Origin: Pseudovibrio sp. Ad37
GTDB taxonomy: Bacteria; Pseudomonadota; Alphaproteobacteria; Rhizobiales; Stappiaceae
Reading direction: 5' to 3'
Assembly: GCF_001623075.1 (NCBI RefSeq)
Contig: NZ_LMCF01000219.1
Coordinates: forward strand, 19,613-83,612
DNA: 64,000 bases
The notes under the pieces are model-generated. The model ran no database searches and was not told the origin of the DNA. It worked only from the letters and a program-made list of their open reading frames with translations. Both the position numbers and the translations under genes were made by a program. Numbering within the stretch: the first letter of the stretch is position 1; each line of letters begins with the position of its first letter. Positions 27,615 through 38,063 of the stretch are shown in pieces.

Positions 27615-27731
27615 ATGCTTACTAAAGTTCTCGCTCGTTTCCGTCGTACAAAGCGCTTCCATTGGGCACCTGCAGTCAACTCTGCAAACACCCACGACAC
27701 TGCTGTTTTGCGTCCGTCTTCTTGCCTTTAA
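27615..27731 (+). CDS. Small basic protein of 38 residues
   Basis: The frame has an ATG at 27615 with AGGAG 9 bases upstream. Its arginine-rich start (MLTKVLARFRRTKRFHWAP) is followed by a polar tail. It ends in a small hairpin (TTGCCT-TTA-AGGCAA). I know no family for it. It could be a real small protein or a leader peptide of the phosphoesterase gene 110 bases downstream. Confidence 0.4.
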   Translation: MLTKVLARFRRTKRFHWAPAVNSANTHDTAVLRPSSCL

Positions 27732-27841
27732 GGCAAATTGGAAGTCAGCGTTGCCGATCTGTTAAAGGCGCTTGAGGGTAATTCCCAGAATTAAGGAAAA
27801 CTCCTTGACCTCAGGCGCAATGCAGCGATGATGCGCAGGTT

Positions 27842-28777
27842 ATGTTTAAGCTTGTACACATATCTGACCCACATCTGGGTCCATTGCCGGACGTTCAGCC
27901 AGTCCAGTTGGTCTCGAAGCGTATTCTTGGCTACATAAATTGGCGGCGCAACCGCGCCCATGCAATGACCAACTCTTATCTTGATGCACTGATACGCGAT
28001 ATTCACGCGCAGCAGCCGGATCATATCGCGCTTTGCGGAGACCTGGTCAACATTGCACTGCCCAAAGAAGTTGCTGGAGCCAAAGACTGGCTCGCAACCG
28101 TTGGCTCTCCCGAGACTTTATCCCTGACACCAGGCAATCATGATGCCTATGTCCCAGGCGCTTTAAAGCAAGCCTACGGCGCTTGGCGTCCGTATATGCA
28201 AAGCGACGCGGGTTTGGGACTGACACCGCCTCTGGGAACTGATCCCCACTTCCCGTTTGCGCGCAGACGAGGCAACGTCACGATTATTGGCCTCTCTACT
28301 GCCAAAGCAACTGGCCCTTTCATGGCCACAGGCCACATCAGCAGCAACCAGCTGCGCGAGCTGGCAGACCATTTGCGACGCGCAAAAGAGCGCGGTGATT
28401 TCCGCGTTGTCATGCTGCATCACCCGCCTGTACGCAACGCGACAGCCTGGTACAAGCGTCTGGTAGGCTCCAGCCGCTTCCGCAATGTCATTGCAGAACA
28501 TGGCGCAGAGTTGGTTCTCCATGGCCATACCCACAGGGCAACCCGCATGGAAATCAACGGACCAGAAGGTCCGGTGCCGGTGATTTGCGTTCCATCCGCA
28601 TCAAATGGTCTGAGTGGCCATAAGCCACCTGCTCGCTACAACCTCTTCACCATTGAAAAAGATGGCGATGGCTGGTCATGCATTATGGAAGAACGCGGTT
28701 TTACAACGGCAGGAGAAGGCGTGCATCACATCGCACAGCATGATCTGTCCATACCCAGCTTAAGGCAAGCAGCGTAA
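27842..28777 (+). CDS. Calcineurin-like metallophosphoesterase
   Basis: This 311-residue enzyme shows all the metallophosphoesterase metal motifs in order: HISDPHLG, ALCGDLVN, TPGNHDAY, MLHHPPV and LHGHTH. Such proteins in alphaproteobacteria are often annotated as 3',5'-cyclic-nucleotide phosphodiesterase CpdA-like, but the substrate cannot be fixed from sequence. It converges with the next gene across a terminator. Confidence 0.9.
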   Translation: MFKLVHISDPHLGPLPDVQPVQLVSKRILGYINWRRNRAHAMTNSYLDALIRDIHAQQPDHIALCGDLVNIALPKEVAGAKDWLATVGSPETLSLTPGNHDAYVPGALKQAYGAWRPYMQSDAGLGLTPPLGTDPHFPFARRRGNVTIIGLSTAKATGPFMATGHISSNQLRELADHLRRAKERGDFRVVMLHHPPVRNATAWYKRLVGSSRFRNVIAEHGAELVLHGHTHRATRMEINGPEGPVPVICVPSASNGLSGHKPPARYNLFTIEKDGDGWSCIMEERGFTTAGEGVHHIAQHDLSIPSLRQAA

Positions 28778-28783
28778 ATCCTG

Positions 28784-28820
28784 AGCCTAAAACGTGGGGC
28801 TCGTTTTCAGATTAAAAGAC
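28784..28820. repeat. Degenerate copy of the palindromic repeat
   Basis: CCTAAAACGTGGGGCTCG followed by TTTTCAGATT matches the core CCGAAAAGTGG...TCGGTTTTCGGAT of the other copies with several changes. The outer arms are not kept. I treat it as a decayed fourth member. Confidence 0.5.
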
Positions 28821-28821
28821 A

Positions 28822-28843
28822 GAGAGGCATACTGATGCCTCTC
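28822..28843. terminator. Bidirectional terminator between convergent genes
   Basis: GAGAGGCAT (28822-28830) and ATGCCTCTC (28835-28843) form a perfect 9-base stem with a 4-base loop between the ends of the metallophosphoesterase gene and the next minus-strand gene. The T-tracts are weak. Confidence 0.65.
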
Positions 28844-28856
28844 ACAAAGACAGCGC

Positions 28857-29486
28857 TTAGCCCGCAAAAGGGTTCGCATATAAAGCCAGCGCCACAAGAC
28901 CCGCCGCCCCGATAACAGTTCCCAGCAAAAGCCCGCAGATCAGAATAAAGAAGTCACGCGCCTTATTGCGTTTGACCGCAACAGCTCTGCCTGCATTTTC
29001 CTGTTTAAGCTGATCCAGCCTCTTACCAGTTGGAACATCCTGCTGGCGAATGCGATTGAGCATCCAGTCTGCTTCCAGCGCACGTTCCTTCTCGATAATT
29101 CGCTCTGCAATGTATTCGGTGATGCAGTCCGCCATATCATCAATATCGGCAGTCTCAAGCAAAACCATCCGCCCCAGACGGGTCTCCTTGACAAAGCGAT
29201 AGGAATGGCGGTCACGACCCATCAACACATGACTGGTCATGTCGATCCATAGGCGTGGCTGGGTACCGGGAACGATCTGGAAGGCAAACTGGTCGTCGTC
29301 TTCAGGAACTTCCTTGAACACATCAATCAGCTCTTCGCTGAGCAATTCAAGGCGTGCTTTCTCGCTCTCCTGAAGGCTCACAACAACGTCTGTCCGTTCC
29401 ATCTCCGCAACACGCACTTTGCGAATACTATCTCTCAGCGACCGCACCTTCTCATGAGGCACAACGTTGTCATGTAGCTCTGACAT
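28857..29486 (-). CDS. Hypothetical protein with C-terminal membrane anchor
   Basis: This 209-residue protein has a long soluble N-terminal part rich in charged helices (LRDSIRKVRVAEMERTDVVV...) and a C-terminal membrane segment (FFILICGLLLGTVIGAAGLVALAL). The segment PRLWIDMTSHVLMGRDRHSYRF looks conserved, but I cannot name the family. The start at 29486 has GGGAG 5 bases upstream and is preferred over 29516. Confidence 0.65.
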   Translation of the reverse strand: MSELHDNVVPHEKVRSLRDSIRKVRVAEMERTDVVVSLQESEKARLELLSEELIDVFKEVPEDDDQFAFQIVPGTQPRLWIDMTSHVLMGRDRHSYRFVKETRLGRMVLLETADIDDMADCITEYIAERIIEKERALEADWMLNRIRQQDVPTGKRLDQLKQENAGRAVAVKRNKARDFFILICGLLLGTVIGAAGLVALALYANPFAG

Positions 29487-29796
29487 GGCAGCTCCCGAAT
29501 ATTCGGTTGAACTCACCCCGTTTCAACCGCCCCCAACCTACGTACAACCAATCGATTTGCGTGCAGCCCTCACACATCGTCCACGATTAATCCAAGGTAC
29601 ATGGTAAAAGGAAACTAACACATCCTAGATAAAACTCTAATGAAACCTCATTAACTGTCCCGTTTTGGGCCACTTTTCCAACACCGACCCTGAGGGGTTT
29701 CCGCTGCACAATTTAGGATTGTAAAAGACAAGCAGTACGCGCGAGCGCAAGTGTGTCAGGCTTACCGGATACTCCTAGCCTTCAACCTGCTCTGCC
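29487..29796. other. Intergenic region without recognised features
   Basis: This 310-base region lies upstream of the hypothetical membrane-anchored gene and downstream of a GNAT gene, both on the minus strand. I see no repeat, strong hairpin or coding frame in it. The promoter of the 28857-29486 gene must lie here, but I cannot place it. Confidence 0.5.
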
Positions 29797-30405
29797 CTAT
29801 GGCAAAAAAGGAATGTGAGGAGCGCAGGATCGATCAAGAATCTCATTCAGACGCGGATCATCAGCAACCTCAATGGACCGCTTGAAGGGCTTAAAGCCAC
29901 TACGCAGATAAAATTGCAGCGCCTGTGGGCTATCCCCTGTGCATGTGTGTAACCAGAAGCGCTTTACCTCAGGACGAGAGAAAGCCTTGTTGATCGCGTG
30001 GTTCATCAGCCAGCGGCCAGCACCACCACCAACAGCTTCTGGCACTAGCCCGAAATAGCTCAGTGTGACTTCATCTTCCTTGGCAACATTCAACTCAAGC
30101 ATTCCCACAGGCTCACCGTTCTTCATAGCCCAGTAAAACTCATTGGTCGGCTTGCTCAGTGTCGCCTCCAGTTCAGCGTCATTCATCACCAAACGACCAA
30201 ACCAAAGCCACGGCTCACCCACACGTTTAAAGAGGGCTCTATACTCGGTAATGTCGATCTCGCCGGCCCGTTCCAGCGTAAGGTCAGGCCGCTCAATCGG
30301 CTTGAGAGCGGGCTTCTCCAACATCTCCAGATACGTCACCACAGTCGCGACTTTGCCTTCTGGCAAGTCTGTGTATCCATCAAGATCCAGTTGAATATGC
30401 GCCAT
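29797..30405 (-). CDS. GNAT-family N-acetyltransferase
   Basis: This 202-residue protein has a C-terminal GNAT domain. The acetyl-CoA binding segment is VPEAVGGGAGRWLMNHAINKAF, followed by LHTCTGDSPQALQFYLRSGFKPF. The N-terminal half (about 60 residues) is not recognised. It stands between the upstream hypothetical gene and flhA and is probably independent of the flagellar genes. Confidence 0.83.
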   Translation of the reverse strand: MAHIQLDLDGYTDLPEGKVATVVTYLEMLEKPALKPIERPDLTLERAGEIDITEYRALFKRVGEPWLWFGRLVMNDAELEATLSKPTNEFYWAMKNGEPVGMLELNVAKEDEVTLSYFGLVPEAVGGGAGRWLMNHAINKAFSRPEVKRFWLHTCTGDSPQALQFYLRSGFKPFKRSIEVADDPRLNEILDRSCAPHIPFLP

Positions 30406-30499
30406 CTCGCTCTCTCAAATTCGGAAGAAACAATTCACTCTGGGTAACTGGAAGCAAGAAAGGCCGCAAGTGTCCCAATCTCACGAAACACTTGAGATC

Positions 30500-32674
30500 C
30501 TATATGCTTGCCACTGTTTTCAGGCGTGCACGCGGGTGAACTTCGTTCTGGCTCATAACAAACGTATGCGCTCTAAACCGCTCAACAATAGACCGCACGA
30601 ATGGACGTGATTGAGCTGAGCATAACAGCACAGGGACTTCCCCCTGATTGGCCGCCGCATCATAAGCATCACGAACCAAACCAACGAACTCCTGCAGCTT
30701 GGAAGGTGCCATAGCTAACTGCCGATCATCTCCATCCCCAATGATGCTTTCAAGAAATGCAGACTCCCATACAGGGCTCAGGCTGATCAAAGGCAAATAA
30801 CCACCGGGCGCCTGATTGGCAGAGCAGATTTGGCGTGCCAGACGAGTACGAACATGCTCCGCAATGGCATTCGGGTTCCGCGTTGAACCAATCGCCTCCG
30901 CAATCCCTTCCAGAATTGTTCCCAGATCACGAATGGAAATGCGCTCTTCCAGCAGAGCCTGCAGCACACGCTGAATACCAGAGATGGAAATCTGGGTCGG
31001 AACGATATCTTCCACCAGCTTGGATTGCTCTTCATCCAGCTTTTTCAACAGAACCTGAACATCTGCGTATGTGAGCAGCTCAGAGATGTGAGACTTGATG
31101 GTCTCCGTCAGGTGCGTAGAAATAACCGTTGCAGGATCAACCACCGTATACCCAAGCAGATTGGCTTCTTCGCGATACTGCGCTTCCACCCAGGTCGCAG
31201 GCAAACCAAAGGTCGGCTCAGTGGTATGTGTCCCCGGCAGGCGAACCTGCCCACCAGCAGGATCCATCACCATAAACTGGTTCGGGAACAGGGACCCACC
31301 ACCTGCGTCCACTTCCTTCACCTTGATCATGTAATCATTCGCGCCAAGCTGAATGTTATCAAGGATGCGCACAGACGGCATGATCACGCCCATATCAGAG
31401 GCAATCTGACGACGCAGCGCTTTGATCTGCTCGGTAACCTGATCCGTTTCCTGCTTATTACGCCCATTAATGATTGGCAGCAGTGCATAACCAAGCTCAA
31501 TCCGCAGCACATCCATTTTCAGGCTGTCGGAAATTGGCGCTTCCTGCGGCTCCTCAGGCACTTCAGCTTCTACTTTTGCAGCGACTTCCACCGCTTTTTC
31601 GACAGCATGCTTCTTACTTGCTTGGCGCGCCAGATAACCAGCAGCACCCGCCAATGCCAGGAACGGCAACATCGGCATACCCGGCAAAAACGACAGCACA
31701 ACCATCACAAACGCAGACATGCCAAGCGCTTTAGGATAGCCGGTAAACTGTCGGACAAGCGCCTTATCAGCAGCACCCTCAACACCCGCTTTGGAAACAA
31801 GAATACCAGCAGCAGTGGAAACGATCAGTGCCGGGATCTGAGAGACCAGACCATCACCAATCGTCAGCAGCGTATAGTTTTCGGCAGCTTGAGCGAACGT
31901 CAGGTTCTGCTGCATCACACCGATAACGATACCGCCAATCACGTTGATGAACGTGATCATCAGACCGGCAACGGCATCACCGCGCACAAACTTAGAGGCA
32001 CCATCCATGGAGCCGAAGAAGGTGGATTCAGATTCCAGCTCTTTACGACGGGTCCGTGCAGTCTCTTCATCAATTAGGCCAGCACCCAAATCCGCATCAA
32101 TCGCCATCTGCTTACCGGGCATAGCATCCAGCGTAAAGCGGGCAGAAACTTCTGCGATACGGCCAGAACCTTTTGTAATAACGATGAAGTTCACAATCAC
32201 AAGGATTGCAAAGACGATAATCCCGATCACGAAATTACCGCCCATCACAAAGCTACCGAAGGCCGCAATCACATTGCCTGCAGCATCAGACCCTTCATGT
32301 CCGTGCGCCAAAATCAGTCGCGTTGAGGCCATATTCAACGACAATCGCAACATGGTCGCAATCAACAACACAGTCGGGAATGCGGAAAATTCCAGCGGTT
32401 TCTGAATGAATAGCCCCACCATCAGAATCATCACGGAAAAGATGATCGAAATCGCAAGGAACATATCCAGAAGCATCGCAGGCATCGGAACAATGAGCAT
32501 CACAAGGATGACCATCACACCTGCAGCAAGCCCAAGGTCGCCTTGTTTTATGGCGCCCCAAAGGTCTTGGAAAAAGGCTGAACCACCAGCAGCACCTAAT
32601 CCGGGCACGCGAGCAGCAGAAGGAACGCTGTCGCTTCCTCCTTGAGCCGCTTTTGTATTTGTCTCTTCAGACAT
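30500..32674 (-). CDS. flhA: Flagellar type III export gate protein FlhA
   Basis: FlhA is the large export-gate subunit of the flagellar secretion apparatus. The 724-residue protein has about eight membrane helices in the first 350 residues. Between them lies the conserved FHIPEP-region equivalent ARFTLDAMPGKQMAIDADLGAGLIDEETARTRR, and a cytoplasmic domain follows. It is the last gene of the fliF-fliG-fliH-fliN-flbD-flhA series, 19 bases after flbD. Confidence 0.97.
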   Translation of the reverse strand: MSEETNTKAAQGGSDSVPSAARVPGLGAAGGSAFFQDLWGAIKQGDLGLAAGVMVILVMLIVPMPAMLLDMFLAISIIFSVMILMVGLFIQKPLEFSAFPTVLLIATMLRLSLNMASTRLILAHGHEGSDAAGNVIAAFGSFVMGGNFVIGIIVFAILVIVNFIVITKGSGRIAEVSARFTLDAMPGKQMAIDADLGAGLIDEETARTRRKELESESTFFGSMDGASKFVRGDAVAGLMITFINVIGGIVIGVMQQNLTFAQAAENYTLLTIGDGLVSQIPALIVSTAAGILVSKAGVEGAADKALVRQFTGYPKALGMSAFVMVVLSFLPGMPMLPFLALAGAAGYLARQASKKHAVEKAVEVAAKVEAEVPEEPQEAPISDSLKMDVLRIELGYALLPIINGRNKQETDQVTEQIKALRRQIASDMGVIMPSVRILDNIQLGANDYMIKVKEVDAGGGSLFPNQFMVMDPAGGQVRLPGTHTTEPTFGLPATWVEAQYREEANLLGYTVVDPATVISTHLTETIKSHISELLTYADVQVLLKKLDEEQSKLVEDIVPTQISISGIQRVLQALLEERISIRDLGTILEGIAEAIGSTRNPNAIAEHVRTRLARQICSANQAPGGYLPLISLSPVWESAFLESIIGDGDDRQLAMAPSKLQEFVGLVRDAYDAAANQGEVPVLLCSAQSRPFVRSIVERFRAHTFVMSQNEVHPRARLKTVASI

Positions 32675-32693
32675 CGCCGCGCCCTATCCGTTC

Positions 32694-34067
32694 TTATGCG
32701 TCTGCAGTGCCCGCGCGTGCTTCGCCTGGACCCGGAACTTCAACACCCTCTTTGGTGTAAAGGTTCAACTTGTTGCGAAGCGTGCGGATCGAAATACCAA
32801 GGATCTTTGCAGCGTGGGTACGGTTCCCCAAACAATGATCCAGCGTATCCAAAATGAGATCACGCTCCACATCAGCAACGGTACGCCCGACCATATCGCG
32901 CGAGACAGCTTCAGCTGCATGGGCTGCCCGCGCAGCCGTTTGCTGACCAGCCCCCATGGCGATTGGGGACCCATCCGGCATGCGAATAGCGTCTGCATCA
33001 ATCTCGCTACCAGAGGAAAGAAGAACAGCGCGGTGCATGGTATTTTCCAGCTCGCGTACATTTCCTTTCCATTGGTTAGCCAACAGAAGTTGACGGCCTT
33101 CCTGAGAAACTGGCAGTGCCTTGGTACCATTCGCCTTGGCATAAATTTCGATGAAGTGGCTTGCCAGCTCCAGAATATCTGCTGGCCGCTCTCGCAGCGC
33201 TGGCAGCTTCAGGTTCACCACGTTCAAGCGGTACAGCAAATCTTCACGGAAGCCGCCATTACGCACTTCCTCAGCCAAATCGCGGTTGGATGTCGCGATG
33301 ATGCGAATATCAACGGGAACTGGACGGCTACCGCCAACACGGTCAATCACCCGCTCCTGAATAGCGCGTAGCAGCTTGGCTTGCAGACGAACATCCATTT
33401 CAGAAATTTCGTCAAGCATCAAGGTGCCGCCATTGGCTTCCTCAAACTTACCAACACGGCGCGCAACAGCACCGGTAAAGGCACCCTTTTCATGACCAAA
33501 AAGCTCGGATTCAAGAAGATGCTCAGGAATGGCAGCACAGTTGATGGAGATAAAGGCCTTATCAGCACGACTGGACTTGCTGTGCAGGAAGCGGGAAATC
33601 ACTTCCTTACCAGACCCGGACTCACCCGTAATCAGAACCGATGCATCAGATGGAGCCACCTGCTCCGCCAACTTGATCACACTCGCCATGGCCGCGTCGC
33701 GATAGATTAGGTCTTCGCGCTCTTCCGTAACAGCAGCCAGCACAGCAGCAATCAACTCCGGATCAGGAGGCAGCGGAATGTATTCCTTTGCTCCAGCCCG
33801 AATGGCAGACACAGCCGCGCGCGCATCCGTTCCCAACCCGCACGCAACGAGTGGCACATGGATACGCTCGCGTTCTGTCAGCTCCACTAGCTGACCGATA
33901 TCTTCATTGACATCCACCATCAGAAGATCCGCACCCTGACCAGAGCGCAAGACTTTCATGGCCTCAGGAACGCCAGGCGCATGGGTAACAGAGGCCCCCC
34001 GCTCCATCGCGATCTTGGTTGCGGTCGTCAGCTGACCGCCAAGGGTCCCAACGATCAAGAGTCGCAT
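32694..34067 (-). CDS. flbD: Sigma-54-dependent flagellar regulator FlbD
   Basis: This 457-residue enhancer-binding protein has a receiver-like N-terminal domain, a central AAA+ domain with Walker A GESGSGKE and the sigma-54 contact loop GAFTGA, and a Fis-type C-terminal helix-turn-helix (THAAKILGISIRTLRNKL). In Caulobacter FlbD switches late flagellar genes on. The receiver is short and lacks an obvious acidic pocket, as in FlbD. Its place among fliN and flhA supports the name. Confidence 0.93.
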   Translation of the reverse strand: MRLLIVGTLGGQLTTATKIAMERGASVTHAPGVPEAMKVLRSGQGADLLMVDVNEDIGQLVELTERERIHVPLVACGLGTDARAAVSAIRAGAKEYIPLPPDPELIAAVLAAVTEEREDLIYRDAAMASVIKLAEQVAPSDASVLITGESGSGKEVISRFLHSKSSRADKAFISINCAAIPEHLLESELFGHEKGAFTGAVARRVGKFEEANGGTLMLDEISEMDVRLQAKLLRAIQERVIDRVGGSRPVPVDIRIIATSNRDLAEEVRNGGFREDLLYRLNVVNLKLPALRERPADILELASHFIEIYAKANGTKALPVSQEGRQLLLANQWKGNVRELENTMHRAVLLSSGSEIDADAIRMPDGSPIAMGAGQQTAARAAHAAEAVSRDMVGRTVADVERDLILDTLDHCLGNRTHAAKILGISIRTLRNKLNLYTKEGVEVPGPGEARAGTADA

Positions 34068-34098
34068 GTCAGTTCCTTTCCATTACGCCCCATGACAA

Positions 34099-34437
34099 TC
34101 ACTTATCCGCTTTGATGATTTCAGTCATGGTGACACCAAGCTTATCTTCCACGAGCACAACTTCTCCGCGCGCAATTAGCCTGTTATTCACGTAAACGTC
34201 GATGGCCTCACCCACTTTCCGGTCGAGCTCCATAACCATCCCGGTATCCAAATGCAAAAGGTCGGAAACCTTCATCTTTGTATGTCCAAGCACAGCAGCC
34301 AGTTGGACCGGAACATCAAAGACAGCTTCCAAATCCTCAGCTGCTTTAATGCCACCTGCACCTTCTTCATCCAGGCCACCAGCGCGCTGGGTACTCTGGT
34401 GTTGGTCCAGCACCATTCCCTGTTCATCACTGCTCAT
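34099..34437 (-). CDS. fliN: Flagellar motor switch protein FliN
   Basis: This is a C-ring protein of 112 residues with the SpoA domain (VFDVPVQLAAVLGHTKMKVSDLL, LDRKVGEAIDVYVNNRLIARGEVVLVEDKLGVTMTEII). The frame is open to 34488, but the ATG at 34437 has AAAGG 6 bases upstream and is preferred. Confidence 0.93.
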   Translation of the reverse strand: MSSDEQGMVLDQHQSTQRAGGLDEEGAGGIKAAEDLEAVFDVPVQLAAVLGHTKMKVSDLLHLDTGMVMELDRKVGEAIDVYVNNRLIARGEVVLVEDKLGVTMTEIIKADK

Positions 34438-34497
34438 AATCAACCTTTCTGATCCCGCACCGACCATAGCCAGCCCGGTCATAGGCAAAAACTAAAA

Positions 34498-35178
34498 TCA
34501 CGCTGCTCGACTCGCCCGCTCACGGGCGTCGAAATGAGATTTTATGACTTGTTCAATATGCTCAACCGTTTTGCGACGATCACGAATAATTCCGCCATCC
34601 GGCCATTCGATCCGGCAATCACCGCGCGACATGCTCTCTGACTTCACAACATGCACCTTGCCTTCAAAGCTGCTGTTCAGAACCAGACCATCAACCATGT
34701 CTTCCAGCGCATGCGTATCTTCTGTCGGCACCTCAATCAAAATCTGAGGGATCTTGCGCAGAGGAGCCAGACATTCGGCAAGCAATGCCACAACTTCAGC
34801 AAGCGGCTCACGCGCAATAAGGTGACTGCAAAGACGGCGCGCAATCAGAAAACACATAGAAACCAGGTTCTGCTCTTGAGCGCGGATCTGGCTTTCAAGA
34901 TCACCAAGAGCAACTTCAAGTCGGTCCCGCAACACTACCAGTTCTTCCTGTGCACTCAGCTTCTGCTGCTCGGCAATGGCCTGCCGGGCCTGCATCTCAC
35001 CACGAACAAACGCAGCCTCTTCAGCAGCTTTTAAAAGCTGCTTGTGCTCAGCAACTGTAATAGTAGGCTCCAGCGGAGGGAGGTCTTCGACTATTGCTGC
35101 GGCCTCAGCCTCATCGATCGATTTAGTATCAAACAAAAAGCGTCGCCGCACGGCACCTTGAGGCATCACAGTAACCAT
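34498..35178 (-). CDS. fliH: Flagellar assembly protein FliH
   Basis: This 226-residue protein is the FliH-type stator of the export ATPase FliI. It has a proline-rich N-terminal part, a long helical central region with alanine/glutamine heptads, and a C-terminal domain ending WPDGGIIRDRRKTVEHIEQVI. Sequence similarity in FliH is low; the call depends on position between fliG and fliN and on the helical pattern. GGAGG precedes the ATG at 7 bases. Confidence 0.85.
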   Translation of the reverse strand: MVTVMPQGAVRRRFLFDTKSIDEAEAAAIVEDLPPLEPTITVAEHKQLLKAAEEAAFVRGEMQARQAIAEQQKLSAQEELVVLRDRLEVALGDLESQIRAQEQNLVSMCFLIARRLCSHLIAREPLAEVVALLAECLAPLRKIPQILIEVPTEDTHALEDMVDGLVLNSSFEGKVHVVKSESMSRGDCRIEWPDGGIIRDRRKTVEHIEQVIKSHFDARERASRAA

Positions 35179-35214
35179 CAGCGGGCCTCCAGTGATCGCG
35201 AAGAAAAGGAACGA

Positions 35215-36279
35215 TTAGTAGACAAACTCTTCCTCTCCTTTCTTCTTGTTAATGCTGATTTCACCAGTGGCTGCCAAATCTTTCGCCTTCAGGACAAGTG
35301 AGCTTTGCGCCTCATCTACATCGTGCAATCGAACTGGTCCCATACCTTCCATGTCTTCCTGAAGCATCTTTGCTGCACGCGATGACATGTTGGCCGTAAA
35401 GAACACAACAGCAGTTTCAGAAGCTCCTTTGAGAGCCATGGCCAGCTGATCCTTCTCAACATTGCGAAGCAAGGTCTGACAGGCAGCGGAATCTAGTTTC
35501 AACAAGTCCTCGAAGGTGAACATCAAATTGCGGATACGCTCTGCAGACTCGCGACTATCTTCTTCCAGTGCTGCCAAAAAGCGGCCTTCGGTCTGCCTGT
35601 CGAAATTATTGAAGATGTCTGCCATCATTTCGTGGCTATCACGACGACTGGTCTGGGACAGGTTCGACATGAACTCGACCCGCAGTGTCTGCTCAACCTT
35701 CTCCAGAATATCCTTCTGAATAGACTCCATACGCAACATGCGGTTCACCACATCCAGCGCCAGCTCTTCATTCAGCAGAGCCAGAACGCGAGCCGCATGG
35801 TCGCTCTGAATTTTGGAAAGAACCACTGCAATGGTCTGCGGATACTCATTCTTCAGGTAGTTCGCCAGAACGTTTTCAGGAACGTTTGAAAGCTTCTCCC
35901 ACATGTTCCGACCTGCAGGACCTCGAATTTCCTCCATAATGATCGCAACACGATCAGTTGGCAGGAAAGAGTTCAGCAGGCGCTCCGTAACATCTACGTT
36001 GCCATTCAACGCACCCCGGGTGGAAAGTCGCTTCAGGAAGTCAACAAACAGCTCTTCAAGCATGGTCGGCGTAACAGGACCAAGGCTCGCCATCGCGCTG
36101 GAAACCTGACGCACTTCTATTTCATCCAGCCCGGCCCAAATGGCCTTCCCATACTTCTGCCCAAGCGCCAAGAGCAGAACGGCTGCGCGCTCTGCTCCCC
36201 CAAGCTCTCGTTCAGCTATTCCGGATGAGACTGATAAGGCTTGCGCTGTCGATTCCTGCGGCTGTATCTCCTCACTCAT
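35215..36279 (-). CDS. fliG: Flagellar motor switch protein FliG
   Basis: FliG is the C-ring protein that contacts the stators and makes torque. The 354-residue protein shows the EHPQ-like region [19 protein letters not shown] and the C-terminal charged helix [33 protein letters not shown] with torque residues. Its ATG follows the fliF stop by one base, so translation is coupled. Confidence 0.97.
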   Translation of the reverse strand: MSEEIQPQESTAQALSVSSGIAERELGGAERAAVLLLALGQKYGKAIWAGLDEIEVRQVSSAMASLGPVTPTMLEELFVDFLKRLSTRGALNGNVDVTERLLNSFLPTDRVAIIMEEIRGPAGRNMWEKLSNVPENVLANYLKNEYPQTIAVVLSKIQSDHAARVLALLNEELALDVVNRMLRMESIQKDILEKVEQTLRVEFMSNLSQTSRRDSHEMMADIFNNFDRQTEGRFLAALEEDSRESAERIRNLMFTFEDLLKLDSAACQTLLRNVEKDQLAMALKGASETAVVFFTANMSSRAAKMLQEDMEGMGPVRLHDVDEAQSSLVLKAKDLAATGEISINKKKGEEEFVY

Positions 36280-36280
36280 C

Positions 36281-37927
36281 CTACGCTGCCTCGTTCAACC
36301 AACCGCGAACGATATTGACCGCTTCGCTCGGAGAATCTTCAATCAACTCACTTATTTGCTGAATTGAGCTTTGATGGAGAGCTGCCTGCATTTTGGCATC
36401 TTCAATCCATTCTGCTGTTGGCATTTCAGAAGGAACCTCCTCCATTTCACCAACGACACCTCCAATTTGCGCAGGGCCCTCAGCGACCAATGTGCCATCT
36501 GGCAGCATCTGAACACCGCGTTCTGCCGCCGCAGCTCTCTCTTCTTCTTTAGCAAGAATACGCTTCATCAGCGGAGAGACTGCGAAGATCAACAGCAAGA
36601 TGGTGATCACAAACAGAACACCCAGCTCAGCAAATTTCATGATGTCAGCACGTGTAAAGTCGAACAGCCCGCCTTCGCTATCACCAAAGTCCTGAAGAGG
36701 AGCTTCGACAAAGCGCATGTTGACCACTTCAACATTGTCACCGCGATGTTTGTTAAAACCAACTGCAGTTCGAACCAGAGTAGCAATTTGCTCCAGCTCA
36801 TCTTTACTGCGTGGCTGATAGGTCTGCGTGCCATCCTCACTGGTTGTATAGGTACCATCAACCAGAACCGCTACAGATAACCGTTCCAGACCACCAGCTT
36901 CATAGATCTCAGTCACTGTACTCTTGGAAATCTCATAATTCAGGATTTCCTCGGAAACATTCGAAGCATCTTTGGACCCGGTTGCACTGCCAGCTGCGTC
37001 TGCGTTCGGCAGCTGGTTGCCGACAGAAACCGTCTCCTCACCATTGGAGGAAGATGCGTTCTCTTCTTTACTCTGAGAAGAACGCAGCACCTGCCCATCA
37101 GGATCAAACAGCTCCTGTGTCTCGGTTTTGCGGTTATAGTTGATTTCTGCTGCAACCCGAACACGAGCACGCCCGGTTCCAACGACGTTATTGAGGATCT
37201 CTTCAACCTGTTGCCGCAGGCGAGCCTCCATTGTCGAACGTCGTTCATCCAGCGAAGAGCCGCCAGCAAGTCCCTCTTTATCGCCGGTTCCGCTGGCAAG
37301 CAAAGTGCCGCGCTCATCAACGATAGAGACGTAAGAAGGTTCCAGTCCTTCAACTGCCGTCGCAACAAGATGCTGAATGGCACGGATCTGCCCACCAGAC
37401 AAAGAACCCTGCACCTTAATTGCAATCGAAGCTGTTGGCGGTTCCCGGTCACGCTGGAACAACTGCTTTTCAGGGATTACCAGATGAACACGCGCAGAAG
37501 AAATCCGGCTAATGCTGCGAATGGTTCTGGAAAGTTCCCCTTCAAGAGCTCTGAGGCGGTTCAGGTTCTGCACAAAACTGGTTGCACCAAGCGTATCTGT
37601 CTTGTCGAAGATTTCATAACCAACACCACCGCCTGATGGCAGGCCAGCTTCCGCCATTGTCATGCGCAGGCGATGAACGTTCTCCTGAGGGACAAGAACA
37701 CTACGTCCGTTGACACCCAACTCATAAGAAACACCTTGAGATTCAACCTGACTAACAATCGCTGCAGCATCTTCAAGAGTAAGGTCCGTGAAGAGTGGCA
37801 CCATCTGCGGTGCTGTCGCGCGAACAATGATGAAACCGAACAGGCCGATCAACGTAACAGCCATCGCCCCCATCGCTGCCAGTCGCGCGGGCCCAAGTCC
37901 TTTCAAGAAGTCAAGGATTCCACTCAC
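36281..37927 (-). CDS. fliF: Flagellar MS-ring protein FliF
   Basis: This 548-residue protein forms the membrane MS-ring on which the basal body is built. It has an N-terminal membrane helix ([22 protein letters not shown]), ring-building motifs in the periplasmic part ([28 protein letters not shown]), a second helix near residue 435, and a C-terminal FliG-binding tail. It is the first gene of the operon. The promoter region upstream contains a CtrA-type box. Confidence 0.97.
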   Translation of the reverse strand: MSGILDFLKGLGPARLAAMGAMAVTLIGLFGFIIVRATAPQMVPLFTDLTLEDAAAIVSQVESQGVSYELGVNGRSVLVPQENVHRLRMTMAEAGLPSGGGVGYEIFDKTDTLGATSFVQNLNRLRALEGELSRTIRSISRISSARVHLVIPEKQLFQRDREPPTASIAIKVQGSLSGGQIRAIQHLVATAVEGLEPSYVSIVDERGTLLASGTGDKEGLAGGSSLDERRSTMEARLRQQVEEILNNVVGTGRARVRVAAEINYNRKTETQELFDPDGQVLRSSQSKEENASSSNGEETVSVGNQLPNADAAGSATGSKDASNVSEEILNYEISKSTVTEIYEAGGLERLSVAVLVDGTYTTSEDGTQTYQPRSKDELEQIATLVRTAVGFNKHRGDNVEVVNMRFVEAPLQDFGDSEGGLFDFTRADIMKFAELGVLFVITILLLIFAVSPLMKRILAKEEERAAAAERGVQMLPDGTLVAEGPAQIGGVVGEMEEVPSEMPTAEWIEDAKMQAALHQSSIQQISELIEDSPSEAVNIVRGWLNEAA

Positions 37928-38048
37928 AGTTGCCGCCCCGTACGTTCAAATCGCTCATTCAAAATGTACCAGCAATACTCTCAACACCTTGGAAATCGGC
38001 GTGAATTGCCCCTGATTTGCTGGTAGGTAAAAATTGCCCGCCTTAGAG

Positions 38049-38063
38049 TTAACAAAAGGTTAA
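38049..38063. promoter_or_regulatory. CtrA-type binding box upstream of fliF
   Basis: TTAA-CAAAAGG-TTAA fits the CtrA consensus TTAA-N7-TTAA exactly and lies about 120 bases upstream of the fliF start codon. In Caulobacter CtrA activates early flagellar operons headed by fliF. The neighbouring sciP gene encodes a CtrA inhibitor, which strengthens the inference. Confidence 0.65.

Noticed and set aside
31025..32077. 350-codon open frame on the plus strand
   Set aside because: It lies antisense inside flhA, which is complete and conserved.
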